DNA of 64,000 bases, taken from Liolophura sinensis (Eukaryota; Mollusca; Polyplacophora; Chitonida; Chitonidae). Shown in pieces: positions 62,844 to 64,000 of the stretch (positions are counted from its first letter, which is position 1; every line of letters begins with the position of its first letter). A program made the translations under genes and the position numbers. The stretch is from the NCBI RefSeq assembly GCF_032854445.1, contig NC_088301.1, positions 42,705,187 through 42,769,186 of the forward strand. Direction: 5' to 3'. The notes below the pieces were generated by a model. It saw nothing but the letters and a program-made list of their open reading frames with translations. It had not been told where the DNA came from and ran no database searches.

Positions 62844-63734
62844 AAACGACCTTATCGGTCTCTGAACATTACTCCTCCCCTTGCACATCAGTTTACATCC
62901 ATGACTTCAATGTGTTTATTTATGTCCTTATTTCCGCCTAGATCTTATACAGAATCTCGGCCTAATTCATTTTATTCTGTAGAACTGCTGAGAAGGGGTG
63001 CGAGCATAGTACATATTATACACAGCACCCGACCTCCCCAAGCTTAACACAAGGCTATGAACCTGACACTGGCATAAACGTTCTTATGGATGTCGACCTG
63101 TACATGACATAATTTCATGAATCTCGTACTGTGCACTCAGATTCCAAATTTGTCGGCCTTGCGCCCGAACACTAAATTGACTGTCAAACAAACTGTCTTG
63201 CTGATCCTACTGCATGAAATTCAATCACTTACGTAACCTCACATATATTGTAAAAATCCTACACCGGTTTTGGGGTTCTTAGATACCTGCTCTCTGGTAT
63301 AGGCTTTTCCCACCTCGGTGTTCTATAAACACAAGTGGAAAGCATTCAAGAATGTATCTATGATTATGCATGGTATATGATCTGTAAATCTCTTCAGTCA
63401 AGATTTGACTTAGTAGATCCCCCGTTCCCTTCTCTTCCATTCTTGGAATTTAGAAAAATACCAATCAAATCACCTTACCTACAACATATACCTGTACATA
63501 AAAATACCCTGTGTAAATATTTCCCAGTCTTGTATGTGTCTATAACATTACAACTGCTAACTTACAAATCAGTGCGAAATAATCCCCAATAGTGCCTATG
63601 TATTTTTAATTATGTATTCTTCCATGGCTTATCTTTTGTAAAATACCTGCAAGAAGCGTAGTGTCGATGAATAATGATGAACTCTCTACAAACTCAAAAC
63701 CTGACGAAATGAATACTGTGTTAGGCATAAAGTG

Positions 63735-64000
63735 TACATAATCTGTGACTGAAGCGTGGTTAAGTGATATATTTCAGACGGTGAGATCAGTTTAGAAGGA
63801 CATATGATCGAACGGAAAGACAGAAATCTTACTTAATAAATGTATATTAAGTCTTCAGTAAGTGTAACTCGTAGAAATAATTTAGAAGGCAACACATAAA
63901 TTCTTTAGATTCAAATCGAACACAAAAAAGTCCTCATAGCCGTTTGCTACCGTCCTCCAAATCAAAATGCCGAATCACGTGATGTGTTTCTTGAAGATTT
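63735..64000 (+). mobile_element. LINE ORF2 endonuclease remnant, cut by window end
   Basis: Fragments VTETWLSDIF and GHMIERKDRN, then IEHKKVLIAVCYRPPNQNAE, match the conserved core of APE-type LINE endonucleases (TETWL, R.DR, CYRPPN). In-frame stops and shifts lie between them. It follows the ORF1 remnant by about 900 bases in the same orientation, so both are probably one element; reverse transcriptase would lie beyond the window. Confidence 0.75.

Noticed and set aside
1-64000. CRISPR array, prophage or bacterial operon
   Set aside because: The regular repeats have no unique spacers of constant length, and the genes are spliced. The window is eukaryotic.

Overview
The window is eukaryotic nuclear DNA: AT-rich, with short exons bounded by GT/AG splice sites, long introns, minisatellites, microsatellites and many copies of a tRNA-headed SINE. 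The SINE tail, containing 'gtacggcgtaaaacaccaatc' or its complement plus an (AAAT)n end, looks like the V-SINE/RUDI-type elements described from molluscs. A mollusc or another lophotrochozoan is therefore the best guess, made from memory and not searched. No bacterial genes, operons or CRISPR arrays are present. Genes were rebuilt by joining exons whose splice sites and phases agree.

Layout. (1) 0.5-5 kb, minus strand: the 3' part of an unrecognised gene. (2) 5-13.6 kb: gene-free, with SINE fragments, a long AT/GT microsatellite and a 509-bp inverted-repeat element. (3) 13.6-24.6 kb, plus strand: an ADP-ribosylglycohydrolase (DraG/ARH family) gene with all metal-binding motifs. Two of its introns hold large tandem arrays: about 18 copies of a 46-bp unit, and a 2.8-kb array of 24/27-bp units that is open in frames on both strands. 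(4) 25.7-34 kb: SINEs, a diverged repeat family, a decayed partial duplicate of the next gene, and isolated exon candidates. (5) 34.5-38.0 kb, minus strand: a six-coding-exon gene for a secreted protein of about 373 residues that I do not recognise. A nested palindrome of about 1.6 kb lies just upstream, probably in a 5'UTR intron. (6) 40.4-51.4 kb: gene-free, with a palindromic minisatellite and a 24-bp-stem hairpin. (7) 51.5-54.6 kb, plus strand: a four-exon gene for a 92-residue tail-anchored coiled-coil protein that I recognise as CCDC167. (8) 57.4-60.3 kb, minus strand: two exons of a LamG-like (concanavalin A-fold) protein. (9) 62.2 kb to the end, plus strand: a degraded LINE with ORF1 and the start of its endonuclease, cut by the window edge.

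The genes do not form a pathway. They are independent loci separated by repeats. The most unusual features are structural: the nested palindrome, the bidirectionally open intronic minisatellite with a 466-bp higher-order duplication, the near-identical 165-bp duplication at 54.1 and 57.6 kb, and the secreted-protein gene beside its pseudogenised copy.
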